In this document: in pieces, positions 15,360-15,412 of the stretch | Position numbering within the stretch: position 1 is the stretch's first letter | How the letters are laid out: every line of letters begins with the position of its first letter | Source: Rikenellaceae bacterium | Lineage (GTDB): Bacteria; Bacteroidota; Bacteroidia; Bacteroidales; UBA932 | Assembly: GCA_900769145.1 (NCBI GenBank) | Contig: CAAGFN010000179.1 | Span: 1-15,412 of the forward strand | Direction: 5' to 3' | Length of the DNA: 15,412 nucleotides | Notes under the pieces: model-generated | Database searches by the model: none | The model's input: the letters and a program-made list of their open reading frames with translations, nothing else | Told to the model about the DNA's origin: nothing | Translations under genes and position numbers: made by a program

Positions 15360-15390
15360 TCCCAATGGAAAGGAAAGGCTTCCATTGGGA
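15360..15390. repeat. Perfect 11-bp inverted repeat
   Basis: TCCCAATGGAA (15360-15370) and TTCCATTGGGA (15380-15390) are perfect reverse complements around the 9-base purine-rich loop AGGAAAGGC. No T-tract follows within the window on either strand, so a terminator is not supported. It could be an RNA hairpin, a protein-binding site or part of a repeat element. Confidence 0.8.
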
Positions 15391-15412
15391 CACCCAACCT
15401 GGCTCACGATAT

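Larger units (their letters stand above)
15076..15412. other. Non-coding stretch with inverted repeats
   Basis: No convincing gene is seen. The stretch holds a degenerate relative of the GTCATGCC repeat (GTCATGCTCGG near 15141 and GTCATCCCCGGCC near 15183) and several inverted repeats further right. One 34-codon plus-strand frame starts at 15252 (MQHSKQVRCCNVNCLS...) and ends near 15355; it has no domain and no promoter motif, so I do not call it a gene. The stretch could be the end of a repeat family member or the 3' region of a gene outside the window. Confidence 0.5.

Overview
The window looks like chromosomal DNA of a Bacteroidota member, most likely a Bacteroidales species with moderate GC. 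Evidence: DUF4493/DUF6359 surface lipoprotein, paired YitT proteins, Bacteroidota-type LeuRS with an insert before KMSKS, no clear Shine-Dalgarno sites, and several intergenic TAnnTTTG motifs, the -7 element of Bacteroidota promoters. I cannot place the family.

Layout. (1) Positions 1-213: terminator of the first operon, then a promoter and a short terminated leader or small RNA running off the left edge. (2) 214-6746, minus strand: a tight five-gene operon, read right to left: SPOR-domain lipoprotein, M28-like protein fused to a TonB C-terminal domain, leuS, and two tandem yitT-like genes. (3) 6842-10296, plus strand, divergent from the first operon: DUF389 membrane protein, CapA-like metallophosphatase, PhoH-like ATPase, with a 4-base overlap and a 9-base gap. 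(4) 10297-10459: a REP-like palindromic cluster and a promoter. (5) 10460-11542: DUF4493/DUF6359 lipoprotein. (6) 11670-13067: an A/T-richer AlbA_2/ATPase-like/winged-helix regulator that looks accessory. (7) 13082-15075, minus strand: cysK-cysE, making cysteine from serine, behind a long leader. (8) 15076-15412: non-coding, with several inverted repeats.

The most striking item is the cysK leader. A 24-codon open frame at 14947-15021 carries five consecutive cysteine codons (codons 8-12). It is followed by an intrinsic terminator (9-bp stem plus seven T) before the cysK start. The segment just after the Cys codons can pair over 11 bp with the 5' arm and loop of that terminator, so the two structures exclude each other. 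This is the architecture of ribosome-mediated attenuation, here sensing charged tRNA-Cys and controlling cysK-cysE. CysE also ends in isoleucine, as SATs that dock into CysK do, so the pathway may have both transcriptional and protein-level control. Other points of interest are an M28 domain that has lost most metal and catalytic residues, and the terminated leader at the left edge.
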